IMG/VR virus record: IMGVR_UViG_3300046477_000230
Span: 1 to 38,783 of that record
DNA from: a virus
Reading direction: 5' to 3' (one strand)
DNA: 38,783 nucleotides
Shown here: positions 1-5,778 of the stretch, in pieces
Position numbering within the stretch: the first letter of the stretch is position 1
Layout: every line of letters begins with the position of its first letter
The notes under the pieces: model-generated
Told to the model about the DNA's origin: nothing
Databases searched by the model: none
What the model saw: the letters and a program-made list of their open reading frames with translations, nothing else
Program-made: the position numbers and the translations under genes

Positions 1-105
1 CGTATTCGTCCTCGTCGTATTGCATCGCGCGTTGCGACAGCATGGCGAAAGCGTCGTCTCCTACCTCTACGACGCCATCGTTAATCAGATGGCCGATCAC
101 AATTG
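1..105. repeat. Terminal direct repeat, copy 1 (circular overlap)
   Basis: These 105 bases are identical to the last 105 bases of the window (38679-38783). A coding sequence reads through the join without a frameshift, so the repeat marks circular closure, either as an assembly overlap or as terminal redundancy of packaged DNA. It sits inside a gene, has no special structure, and is short for a physical terminal repeat, which favours an overlap from a circular or permuted molecule. Unique length would be 38,678 bp. Confidence 0.9.
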
Positions 106-157
106 CGAACGCATCAGCAACCGTGTCTATGTCTTCGTGCGGGCAGAGCTTGCGCAT
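1..157 (-). CDS. Small acidic hypothetical protein, 5' part (continues at 38678-38623)
   Basis: An ATG at 157 on the minus strand, with a GAGGG ribosome-binding sequence upstream, opens a reading frame that leaves the window at base 1. It continues through the circular join to a TAA at 38623-38625, giving 70 codons in all. The product starts MRKLCPHEDIDTVADAF and is predicted mostly helical and acidic, with no recognised domain. It overlaps the preceding 47-codon ORF, like the other tightly packed genes of this minus-strand run. The uninterrupted frame over the join is the best internal evidence that the genome is circular. Function unknown. Confidence 0.7.
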   Translation of the reverse strand, partial: MRKLCPHEDIDTVADAFAIVIGHLINDGVVEVGDDAFAMLSQRAMQYDEDEY

Positions 158-270
158 ATTCGTTTGACCCTCGCGTAGATACCGCACGGTAAGTCGTAGC
201 CGATCAGCAAGACAATCTGAATCGGCAGAAGGACATATGCTTCAAATAGGAATCGTCCGAATCGCCTCAT
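127..270 (-). CDS. Short hypothetical membrane protein (47 aa)
   Basis: The ATG overlaps the stop of the metallophosphoesterase gene (ATGA), and an AGAGGA Shine-Dalgarno sequence precedes it. The product begins with a basic stretch and then a hydrophobic segment (about residues 12-24, AYVLLPIQIVLLIG), consistent with one membrane helix, followed by a basic tail. It overlaps the next gene by about 31 bases in another frame. No family is recognised. It could be a small lysis-associated or inner-membrane phage protein, or a chance ORF; the coupled start is the main support. Confidence 0.45.
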   Translation of the reverse strand: MRRFGRFLFEAYVLLPIQIVLLIGYDLPCGIYARVKRICASSARTKT

Positions 271-1166
271 GCCATCCTCTGTCCACGGAAGTACGCTTTG
301 CCGTCATCCCGCACCGAGCAGAACTCTGGATGCAGCAACTCGCCATCGCGCCACGTCAGCAGCGCAAAGCCGCTCTGCCAGTTCGCATTGCGCCCGGTCA
401 GGTAATGAAATTCGTCTTGACTTGGATCGGCGAGCATTCCAGTTTCAATGCCGTATCGAAGTCGACCGAATCCACGGAACTGCACAGCCTGGAGCCGGTG
501 CGTATGACCCGTAATGACGTGATATCCAGCCCCTTTGACGACGTTGTTGTAGGCGGCATGCATACCGTTAGCCACTGAATGGATGATGACTGTGTCGTCA
601 TTGACGTCGATCCTGTATGAGTCTTTCCACGCCGGCAGATGGTCAGCGAGCGCGAACCCTGCGATACCCTCGTACTCCGGCGCGGAGTGAGCCAGGCGGC
701 TGTCGAATCTCACGTCGTGATTGCCGATCGTGCGCAGCAGCTTCATGCCGCGCGCAGCGGCCTCGATCTCGCCTAAGCGATCTTGCACCGCTTCCAGCTC
801 GTCCTTGACGCTGTACGTCTTTTGCCAGCCAATACGCGCATGTTTGCTGATGCGTGCGCCGTCGAGCAAATCGCCGTTCAGGATCACAGCCTTGATATCG
901 ACTGCGTGTTCGGCGATCACATTGCAGAACGCCTTGTGCGAGGTCGTGACAAGCTTCGGCGAGTAGTGAGCGTCAGAGCCGACGACGATCGATCCGTTGC
1001 GAATCGCCAGCCGGTTCGTCAGCTTCTTTTCCGTCAGCGTCAGCACCACGTCTTGATGCTTCGCCGCCTTCATGCGATCGCGAAACGTCGTCTCCGCGAT
1101 GCCGCTTGCCCGAGCTGCGGCCTTGATGCTGCCGTGCGTCTCAATGGCCTTCTGGTAATCGATCAA
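267..1166 (-). CDS. HTH-calcineurin-like metallophosphoesterase
   Basis: This 299-aa protein has an N-terminal helix-turn-helix (about residues 10-33, GSIKAAARASGIAETTFRDR) fused to a calcineurin-like phosphoesterase. The metal-binding motifs are present in order: D65/H67 in GSDAHY, D99 in NGD, GNHD at 148-151, H196, and GHTH at 220-223. It should hydrolyse phosphodiester or phosphomonoester bonds using two metals; the substrate cannot be read from sequence. Proteins with this architecture are known in phage genomes. It is coupled to a membrane-protein gene upstream and a 47-codon ORF downstream, in the run leading into the packaging genes. The HTH suggests DNA contact, so a nuclease or a DNA-end processing role is possible. 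Confidence 0.85.
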   Translation of the reverse strand: MIDYQKAIETHGSIKAAARASGIAETTFRDRMKAAKHQDVVLTLTEKKLTNRLAIRNGSIVVGSDAHYSPKLVTTSHKAFCNVIAEHAVDIKAVILNGDLLDGARISKHARIGWQKTYSVKDELEAVQDRLGEIEAAARGMKLLRTIGNHDVRFDSRLAHSAPEYEGIAGFALADHLPAWKDSYRIDVNDDTVIIHSVANGMHAAYNNVVKGAGYHVITGHTHRLQAVQFRGFGRLRYGIETGMLADPSQDEFHYLTGRNANWQSGFALLTWRDGELLHPEFCSVRDDGKAYFRGQRMA

Positions 1167-1408
1167 GCATCGCCCCCTATACGCTTTAGTGCCGCCTCGC
1201 GATCAGCCTTCATCGCGCCAGCAATCAGTCGATGCTTCTCGCTCTCTACGCTGCCCAACAGAGCCCCGTGTGCGCTCTCTTGATCCAGGCACAGCGCCAT
1301 TTCCTCGGCGTCCTCCGCGAAGTCCATTGCGAGCATCGCAACAGCCAGCACGCCAAGCGCACACAGCAGCAACGCAAGCACGACAACGACAAGCGAGACG
1401 ATAGACAT
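1163..1408 (-). CDS. Small membrane-anchored protein (81 aa)
   Basis: The first 27 residues are strongly hydrophobic (SIVSLVVVVLALLLCALGVLAVAML), a clear membrane anchor. A charged, probably helical cytoplasmic or periplasmic tail of about 54 residues follows. Its stop overlaps the metallophosphoesterase start by four bases. It is the first gene of the minus-strand run that passes through the circular join to the terminase genes. The layout (anchor plus helical tail) resembles an inner-membrane spanin subunit, but no outer-membrane partner is visible, so no lysis role is assigned. Confidence 0.65.
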   Translation of the reverse strand: MSIVSLVVVVLALLLCALGVLAVAMLAMDFAEDAEEMALCLDQESAHGALLGSVESEKHRLIAGAMKADREAALKRIGGDA

Positions 1409-1419
1409 GGCGGCCCCTA

Positions 1420-1438
1420 TAAGTCTGCGAATGTATTA
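1420..1438 (-). promoter_or_regulatory. Operator-like site 1 (TAATAC-N7-GACTTA)
   Basis: On the minus strand this reads TAATACATTCGCAGACTTA, one of five sites matching TAATAC-N7-GNNTTA. It lies 12 bases upstream of the 81-aa gene start at 1408, in the only gap between two divergent transcription units. No convincing -35/-10 pair could be picked for the minus strand, so only the operator resemblance is claimed. Confidence 0.5.
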
Positions 1439-1495
1439 AATGTGGGCGAGCGAACGCGCAAAGCATCCACGGCGTCGACAGGTTGCAAACAAAAC

Positions 1496-1524
1496 TTGAT
1501 GTTCTAATACTTGCGAAGTATTAT
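1496..1524 (+). promoter_or_regulatory. Promoter with perfect palindromic operator (site 2)
   Basis: A -35 TTGATG (1496-1501) and a -10 TATTAT (1519-1524) are separated by 17 bases. The perfect inverted repeat TAATACTTGCGAAGTATTA occupies 1505-1523, covering most of the spacer and the -10 box, the expected position for a repressor operator. It drives the two small genes starting at 1552. The same arrangement with the same spacing recurs at 7252-7280. The regulator is likely the CI-like or the Cro-like protein of this phage, which is inference. Confidence 0.7.
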
Positions 1525-1551
1525 ATCTGAACGCAAACGCGGAGACCAGCC

Positions 1552-1728
1552 ATGAGCAACTATGAAAATTACGTCCTGAAGCAAGCAGCCGAGACGATCG
1601 ACAAGCTGCGCGAGCTGGCGCAGTCCGGTCACATCACCATCGAGAGCGCATGCGCAATCGGCGAAGCGCGCGCCATGCTGAAGATCCTCTCTAACGCACT
1701 GGAGGCGCGCAGTGAACGCGCGGTTTAA
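1552..1728 (+). CDS. Small helical hypothetical protein (58 aa)
   Basis: ATG at 1552 is preceded by GGAG at 1541-1544. The product (MSNYENYVLKQAAETIDKLREL...) is predicted fully helical with no recognised domain. It has its own promoter with a palindromic operator at 1505-1523 and overlaps the next gene by 17 bases. This short two-gene operon ends at the terminator at 1836-1860. Because it shares operator type with the early operons it may belong to the immunity regulon; no function is assigned. Confidence 0.7.
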   Translation: MSNYENYVLKQAAETIDKLRELAQSGHITIESACAIGEARAMLKILSNALEARSERAV

Positions 1729-1831
1729 GTGCGGCCACGACTTCTGGCTCGATCAGGAGGCAGACGCCTACTACAACGAGACAGATGGCGAGGATGACGA
1801 AGAACCGGAGGAAGATCCGGATGATGAGTGA
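1712..1831 (+). CDS. Small acidic hypothetical protein (39 aa)
   Basis: A GTG start at 1712 follows a GGAGG sequence at 1701-1705 inside the preceding gene, so translation is probably coupled. The product starts MNARFKCGHDFWLDQEADAYY and ends in a run of Asp/Glu/Pro (DGEDDEEPEEDPDDE). The Cys-Gly-His near the N-terminus could bind a metal, but a second pair is lacking. The stop lies five bases before a strong terminator. Highly acidic small proteins sometimes act as DNA mimics; that is speculation here. Confidence 0.6.
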   Translation: MNARFKCGHDFWLDQEADAYYNETDGEDDEEPEEDPDDE

Positions 1832-1835
1832 CTAA

Positions 1836-1860
1836 GGCCCGCGCGATGCGGGCTTTTTTT
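1836..1860 (+). terminator. Rho-independent terminator
   Basis: A stem GCCCGC/GCGGGC (1837-1842 with 1848-1853) and a five-base loop are followed by seven T residues. It closes the operon of two small genes. Confidence 0.85.
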
Positions 1861-1948
1861 AGCGAGGGCGGCCGGGCAGTCCCAACCCACGGCGTGACGT
1901 CTGCCCCGCGACAGCGCGTAGCTTCGCGGAACGGTTCTCCGAGTAACC

Positions 1949-2088
1949 CTCACGGCTGCGCTGCCCTAACCGATTCGAACGGTCACGCCTAGGCTTTACC
2001 CGGTCAGAGTTGGGCTTATAGGGCTTTTAACTCCCGTCCCGCTGGCTATACCTTTAAGCCAGCACACATCAGGCAGCGCATGCGTGAG
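1949..2088. other. Structured element A between converging terminators
   Basis: Long complementary arms, CTCACGGCTGCGCTGCC (1949-1965) and GGCAGCGCATGCGTGAG (2072-2088), can form a stem of 6 plus 9 pairs with one 2x2 internal loop, enclosing about 106 bases. Inside is a perfect 7-bp hairpin, GCTGGCT/AGCCAGC (2041-2063). No credible ORF or promoter was found within. A second element with the same arms lies at 38095-38167. The element lies between the plus-strand terminator at 1836-1860 and the minus-strand terminators at 2136-2208, so it is outside the flanking transcripts. It could be a noncoding RNA, a packaging or recombination site, or a miniature inverted-repeat element. Confidence 0.5.
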
Positions 2089-2135
2089 AGCGCTGTCTTT
2101 CCAGCAGTCAGGAGTGGGGATCTCCGGCGAAAACG

Positions 2136-2168
2136 AAAAAGCCGCCGCTGATTGCTCTAGCGACGGCT
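2136..2168 (-). terminator. Rho-independent terminator, minus strand (distal)
   Basis: Read on the minus strand, GCCGTCGCT pairs with AGCGGCGGC (one mismatch) and is followed by TTTTT. It is the second of two tandem terminators downstream of the repressor-side transcripts. Confidence 0.75.
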
Positions 2169-2176
2169 TACTTTGT

Positions 2177-2208
2177 AAAAAACCGGCTCAAGCATTTCTG
2201 CGAGCCGG
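2177..2208 (-). terminator. Rho-independent terminator, minus strand (proximal)
   Basis: On the minus strand CCGGCTC (2208-2202) pairs perfectly with GAGCCGG (2189-2183) and is followed by six T residues. It would end the 60-aa gene transcript and also define the 3' end of the candidate small RNA. Confidence 0.85.
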
Positions 2209-2271
2209 AAACTGCCTTGCAGCAGAAGGAACCGGTGATGAATACGACGCAAGTCGCAATGACGTCACGGT
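2177..2271 (-). ncRNA. Candidate small RNA (about 95 nt)
   Basis: A sigma70-like promoter on the minus strand (2278-2307) sits about 95 bases before a strong terminator (2177-2208), with no plausible ORF or ribosome-binding site between them. The intervening sequence can form short hairpins (for example CTGC-TGCAAG-GCAG). Lambdoid phages can carry a small RNA beside the repressor gene, such as oop. Whether this one acts on a phage or host mRNA is unknown. Confidence 0.4.
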
Positions 2272-2277
2272 AGACAC

Positions 2278-2307
2278 ATCTTACCAAGACAGTCCAAGTT
2301 GCGTCAA
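2278..2307 (-). promoter_or_regulatory. Putative sigma70 promoter for candidate small RNA
   Basis: Minus strand -35 TTGACG (2307-2302), an 18-base spacer, and -10 TAAGAT (2283-2278). It lies just downstream of the 60-aa gene and reads towards the terminator at 2177-2208. Confidence 0.45.
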
Positions 2308-2324
2308 CCAAAACTTTGCGCGTA

Positions 2325-2507
2325 TTAGTGCGTTCGCCCAACGATCGACAGAAGTGCGGCAATCGCCTCCTGACGCATGTGAACGGGGATGGCGGCGCAG
2401 GCCGCATTGATGAATTCGTTGTCACTCCAGGCGTCAGGCGATAACTCGCCCTCGAACACCGGCAAAACATTCGTACCACTCGTAGCGACAACTTGCGCAC
2501 CGGTCAT
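2325..2507 (-). CDS. Hypothetical protein (60 aa)
   Basis: The minus-strand ATG at 2507 follows an AAAGGCGGG sequence, giving a usable ribosome-binding site. The product (MTGAQVVATSGTNVLPVFEGEL...) has an extended N-terminal half and a helical C-terminal half. No family is recognised. It lies downstream of the repressor gene, behind its own promoter at 2672-2699. Genes in this position of temperate phages are often expressed in the lysogen. Confidence 0.55.
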   Translation of the reverse strand: MTGAQVVATSGTNVLPVFEGELSPDAWSDNEFINAACAAIPVHMRQEAIAALLSIVGRTH

Positions 2508-2671
2508 AATTACCCGCCTTTCTAATCGTTTGGGGAGGCGCTTTCAACTAAGCGTCCACGTAACGATAAGGCATATCATAAGGGTACGCAACAAATCCTT
2601 GTATTGCTTTGTTGCATTTTCGCTGTATTAGAAGTCAAAATTACTTTGGTAGGACGAAAATTGTTAGCGTT

Positions 2672-2699
2672 GTAATACTTTTGTCTGCCCCGCTGTCAA
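2672..2699 (-). promoter_or_regulatory. Promoter between repressor and 60-aa gene
   Basis: On the minus strand a perfect -35 TTGACA (2699-2694) is followed after 16 bases by TATTAC (2677-2672). The -10 overlaps a TAATAC half-site (2673-2678 on the plus strand), the invariant half of the shared operator, but its partner half is absent. The leader to the 60-aa gene is about 160 bases. The region 2508-2671 holds no gene; on its minus strand it carries one more half-site, CTAATACAGCG, near 2625. Confidence 0.55.
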
Positions 2700-2714
2700 C
2701 CGTTTGCGAGCAGC

Positions 2715-3164
2715 TTATTTTGCGTGCTCTTTCTCGACGATCGTCTCTATCGGCTTTCCTGTGACGATAGCGCCCATCACCTTTATCAGTGCGGCGCGCG
2801 TTGCTTCGGGTGAATGCTCGTAGAGGCCGCGGACAGTGTTTAGAACGTCTGCCAGCCCCTCGTCCTGGACTTCTGCAGGCGCCTGATGGTTTGTATCGAG
2901 CCAGCCTTCCGGGAGGTTCAGAGCGCTCTCTATGCGGCGCGCGAGCTGCGGGCCGATGATGCGGCCGTTACCGCCCTCTTCCTTCTTCCCGCCGTTCTTG
3001 ATCTGCGACACGTAGATCTGATCCATGCCGAGACGGTCGGCAAATCGTCTGAGCATTCCCCGATCTGGCTCGTTCGGCCAATCCTTTCTGAAGTCTTCCT
3101 TGAATTGGTCAAACAGCCAAAGGAAGTTTCTCTGACGGATGCGCTCGATTGTTTCTACGGTCAT
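2715..3164 (-). CDS. CI-like HTH repressor without protease domain
   Basis: A 149-aa DNA-binding protein with an XRE/Cro-CI type helix-turn-helix (about residues 35-72; RMLRRFADRLGMDQIYVSQIKNG is the core, written here as its visible motif RLGMDQIYVSQI). It is divergent from the Cro-like gene, the usual layout of a lysis-lysogeny switch. The C-terminal half is helical and lacks the S24 Ser-Lys protease residues of lambda CI, so induction would not be by simple RecA-stimulated self-cleavage. AGGA lies 9 bases before the ATG. It is the leading candidate for binding the TAATAC-N7-GNNTTA operators. Confidence 0.75.
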   Translation of the reverse strand: MTVETIERIRQRNFLWLFDQFKEDFRKDWPNEPDRGMLRRFADRLGMDQIYVSQIKNGGKKEEGGNGRIIGPQLARRIESALNLPEGWLDTNHQAPAEVQDEGLADVLNTVRGLYEHSPEATRAALIKVMGAIVTGKPIETIVEKEHAK

Positions 3165-3384
3165 CTTTCGGTTCCTGTGTTTTAGTCGCGGGTTGGCCCC
3201 GTCGTGCGCACCTCATGCGCTTTTCACCGGTACGGTCGTGTTCCCCTCGCCGCCCTGCTTTTCTCGTGTAACTGAATATTGCGACATCGGGCGTCTGAAT
3301 GCAAGCGTGACCAAAGCAAAAAACTAGAGTTTTCACTAACTTACAGCGCTTTACGCTTACAAATACTGGATACTTTTGGCGCTT

Positions 3385-3405
3385 TATAATACAATGAAAG
3401 CCTTA
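3385..3405 (+). promoter_or_regulatory. Cro-side promoter -10 with operator site 3
   Basis: A perfect -10 box TATAAT (3385-3390) overlaps TAATACAATGAAAGCCTTA (3387-3405), a member of the shared operator family with an exact left half and GCCTTA as the right half. No good -35 match lies 16-18 bases upstream, so the promoter may be weak or activated. The rest of the gap between the repressor and Cro genes (3165-3384) contains the repressor leader, which has no credible ORF. Confidence 0.6.
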
Positions 3406-3431
3406 GATCAACAGGCGCGAGGAGCCGACAA

Positions 3432-3683
3432 ATGGATGCAAACGAGTTCCACCAAAAGCATGGCCGCAAGATCGTCGACCAGGTGCGCGAGAAGCTCGGC
3501 ATGAGCCTGTGCTCTTGGTATCACATCAAGAATTACGCCCGCCCGGTAACGCCTGATCGCGCAGTGAAGCTCGCTATCGCAAGCGACGAGATCACGGCCG
3601 GCGACGGTATGCAGATCGTCGACCTGCTGCGCCTGCGCGATCTTCCGGCGCGCGTCGTTGGTACTGGCAAGGACGAAGCATGA
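3432..3683 (+). CDS. Cro/YdaS-like DNA-binding protein
   Basis: First gene of the long rightward early operon, 83 aa. The N-terminal region (about residues 10-55) fits a Cro/YdaS-type helix-turn-helix, with LGMSLCSWYHIKNYARPVTPDRAVKLAIAS containing the recognition helix and the typical P-x-x-A-V-x-L ending (shown motif: TPDRAVKLAIAS). It faces the CI-like repressor. The ATG is preceded by GCGAGGAGCC, a strong ribosome-binding site. Its stop overlaps the next start. Expected role: repressing the lysogeny-side promoter and tuning early transcription. Confidence 0.7.
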   Translation: MDANEFHQKHGRKIVDQVREKLGMSLCSWYHIKNYARPVTPDRAVKLAIASDEITAGDGMQIVDLLRLRDLPARVVGTGKDEA

Positions 3684-4660
3684 GCATCAGCGCTATCTCT
3701 TGGGTGCTGAAGCAGGACATTTCCCGCTCGAGCGAGAAGTTCCTGCTGACCTGCCTCGCGAATTATGCCGACGATCGCGGCCTGTGCTATCCGAGCATCA
3801 CAACGCTCGAGCGCGACACCTCGCAGGACCGGAAGACGATCATTGCGAACCTGAAAAAACTTCAGATCGCGGGCCTGCTCGCCGATACCGGCCATCGCGT
3901 CGGCTCGACGAAATCAGTTGTCGTCTACCGCCTGGTCGGGCTGCCGGACTCGAGTTCGGTCCATTACACCTACAAGGTTTGGAACCCGGCAACGGGCGAA
4001 TACTACCTTGGCAAGCGCAGCTTCAACGGCGACCCGGAACAGGACACCTATCGCGGCAGTGGCAAATGGACTCGAGAAGTAGAGGCCCGCGGCGTCTCCC
4101 TGCTGCGCACGGTGATCGAAGTATTTGAGACGTCAGAAGAAGCGCTCGCCGCAGAAGTCCGCCTGTTCCGGGAGGCTGACGGCGATCCGCTCTGCAAGAA
4201 CGAACAGTTACCTTCGCTGTACCGCAAGCGCTCGCTGAAGCTCCTCGAGGAAGGCAGAGCCAAAATTGGGACACCTCAAGCAGTACCGTTTTTCCATGGT
4301 AGCAGTACCGTTTCTCCCTCGAAGCGGTCCCAAAAACGGGACACAGAACCTTTAAGTGATCCGTCAGTGCAAACGTCAGTAACTAAAAGGGCTACCGCTC
4401 TGCCAGCGAATTTCGCCGTCACAGACGATCTGCGGAACTGGGCTGCTGAACGGGGTTACACGTCGCCCGACGATCTTCTGGAGGCATTCAAGCTCTATCA
4501 CACCGCCAAGGGATCGACGTACAAGGACTGGAAAGCGGCCTTCCAGATGTGGATCAAGAACGACAAGCGTTTTTCTTCGCCCAACTCTAAAACATCTGGT
4601 GTATCATCTAGTAAAACAAAATCGCTTGCTGACATGGACTACAGCACGCCACTTTTCTAA
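3680..4660 (+). CDS. O-like replication initiator with inserted GIY-YIG-like domain
   Basis: 326 aa in three parts. Residues 1-85 are a winged helix of the replication-protein type (YPSITTLERDTSQDRKTIIA). Residues about 95-175 look like a GIY-YIG nuclease module: HYTYK (95-99) for the GIY strand, YYLGKR (108-113) for YIG plus arginine, GSGKW (126-130), a candidate catalytic Glu159 and Asn174. Residues 240-295 resemble the DnaT/O C-terminal helicase-loader contact region (DLRNWAAERGY, DWKAAFQMWI). A DnaC-like gene follows, as in lambda/P22-type modules. The low-complexity linker (about 194-222) is encoded by a repeat cluster that may be the lytic origin. The initiator role is well supported; the nuclease domain is a motif-level call. 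Confidence 0.75.
   Translation: MSISAISWVLKQDISRSSEKFLLTCLANYADDRGLCYPSITTLERDTSQDRKTIIANLKKLQIAGLLADTGHRVGSTKSVVVYRLVGLPDSSSVHYTYKVWNPATGEYYLGKRSFNGDPEQDTYRGSGKWTREVEARGVSLLRTVIEVFETSEEALAAEVRLFREADGDPLCKNEQLPSLYRKRSLKLLEEGRAKIGTPQAVPFFHGSSTVSPSKRSQKRDTEPLSDPSVQTSVTKRATALPANFAVTDDLRNWAAERGYTSPDDLLEAFKLYHTAKGSTYKDWKAAFQMWIKNDKRFSSPNSKTSGVSSSKTKSLADMDYSTPLF
4261..4344 (+). repeat. Repeat cluster inside initiator gene (candidate lytic origin)
   Basis: Two exact 13-bp repeats AGCAGTACCGTTT (4279-4291 and 4301-4313, 22 bp apart) are bracketed by two 14-mers differing at two bases: CAAAATTGGGACAC (4261-4274) and CAAAAACGGGACAC (4331-4344). They encode the weakly structured linker of the initiator, the same place where lambda-type phages keep their iteron origin inside gene O. 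Confidence 0.5.
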
Positions 4661-4696
4661 CCAGAAGTGTTGTACAAAAACAAACGGGAACCGACG

Positions 4697-5494
4697 ATGC
4701 ATGTTTTATCAACCACACTGCCAGACGAGGGATCGTGCGCAAAGCACGGTTCTTTCCCTATTCGACAGATCAATGTCGCTGAGTCTGTGATTCGAATTAC
4801 GCGCTGCCCTGCCTGCTCGAAGGAAGACGCAGACCGCGAGGCAGCAGAGCGCGCAGAGAAGGAGCGCGCAGAGCGTCAGGCGAAGATCGAAGCGCGTCTT
4901 GAGCAAGCGGGTATCCCTGCTCTGTTCCGCGATCGCACTTTCAAGAGCTACATAACCTCGACCGATCAGCAGCGCAACGCCTTGCGCATGTTCGGATTGT
5001 TCGCAAAGAACTTTTCCGAGCACCTCAAAACCGGGACAGTTCTCGTCGGTCGCGGAAAAGTCGGAACCGGGAAATCGCACCTCGCCTGCGCATGCGCGAA
5101 CTACCTAATGGCTCGCGGTCACACCGTCTACTTTACGTCCACCGCACGCTTGTTTACCAAGATTCGCGGAACATGGTCGCGCAATTCCGAACTTACCGAA
5201 GAACAGATGCTGAAACAGTTCGAGCAGATCGATTTGATGATCCTCGATGAAGTCGGATTGCAGCGCGGGACCGAGGATGAGCAACGAACGCTCCACGAAC
5301 TACTGGAGGCGCGTCGCCTCAACTGTCGACCGACGATCATTCTCACAAATCTGGACAGCAACAGCCTGCAACAGTATTTGGGCGAACGATTCATCGATCG
5401 ACTCTCGGAATCTGGCGTTGATGTGCTCTTCGAATGGGAATCGCACCGACGCCAATCGCGCGACGTGGGCGGCCTTGATTCGGAGGCAGCATGA
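4697..5494 (+). CDS. DnaC-like helicase loader (AAA+ ATPase)
   Basis: 265 aa. An N-terminal Cys cluster (C14, C37, C40; CAKHG ... CPAC) and a charged coiled coil (residues 42-70) precede an AAA+ core with Walker A GRGKVGTGKS (118-127) and Walker B LMILDEVG (180-187). This matches DnaC-type loaders, which deliver the host DnaB helicase to an initiator-marked origin. The ATG at 4697 is preferred over one 30 bases upstream because ACGGGAA sits 7 bases before it. It follows the initiator gene, giving an O-P-like pair, and its stop overlaps the next start. Confidence 0.85.
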   Translation: MHVLSTTLPDEGSCAKHGSFPIRQINVAESVIRITRCPACSKEDADREAAERAEKERAERQAKIEARLEQAGIPALFRDRTFKSYITSTDQQRNALRMFGLFAKNFSEHLKTGTVLVGRGKVGTGKSHLACACANYLMARGHTVYFTSTARLFTKIRGTWSRNSELTEEQMLKQFEQIDLMILDEVGLQRGTEDEQRTLHELLEARRLNCRPTIILTNLDSNSLQQYLGERFIDRLSESGVDVLFEWESHRRQSRDVGGLDSEAA

Positions 5495-5778
5495 TTCCAG
5501 CCCGCATCAGCGATTACCTCAGCACGCAGCGCGAGGGCGCGACCGTTCAGCAGATCGCCGACAGCATCGACATTACGGCTCAGAAGGTGCGCCAGGCACT
5601 ATCGCGACTTGAAACCAGCGGCAAGGTGAAATGCAACGGCCGACGCGATAGATCGGGCTGCATTTGGTTTAGCACGCGCGAGGATACGCCGCCAGTGTTC
5701 AGGGCGATGGAGACGCTACGGGCAATGCAAGACGCTTGCCGTGCGCGATTGATGGCTAACCAACTGGAGGCGGTATGA
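5491..5778 (+). CDS. Small winged-helix DNA-binding protein
   Basis: 95 aa with a clear winged-helix pattern in residues 1-58 (VQQIADSIDITAQKVRQALS as recognition helix, then the wing up to GCIWF). The C-terminus is helical. ATGA overlap with the DnaC-like gene indicates translational coupling. Likely a transcriptional or replication accessory regulator; target unknown. Confidence 0.65.
   Translation: MIPARISDYLSTQREGATVQQIADSIDITAQKVRQALSRLETSGKVKCNGRRDRSGCIWFSTREDTPPVFRAMETLRAMQDACRARLMANQLEAV

Noticed and set aside
267-1283. Several plus-strand open frames opposite the metallophosphoesterase gene
   Set aside because: The minus-strand gene has complete active-site motifs; the plus frames have no motifs or starts.
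1163-1408. Spanin assignment for the 81-aa membrane protein
   Set aside because: Topology fits an inner-membrane spanin, but there is no lipoprotein partner and it is far from the lysis cassette, so it is left as hypothetical.
1966-1985. tRNA-like T arm on the minus strand (ACCG-TTCGAAT-CGGT)
   Set aside because: No anticodon arm, D arm or proper acceptor length could be folded around it. It may be a tRNA remnant within element A but is not a gene.
3340-3384. Additional operators upstream of the Cro-side promoter
   Set aside because: Partial half-sites such as GATACTTTTGG are present, but no second full match to the operator pattern was found.
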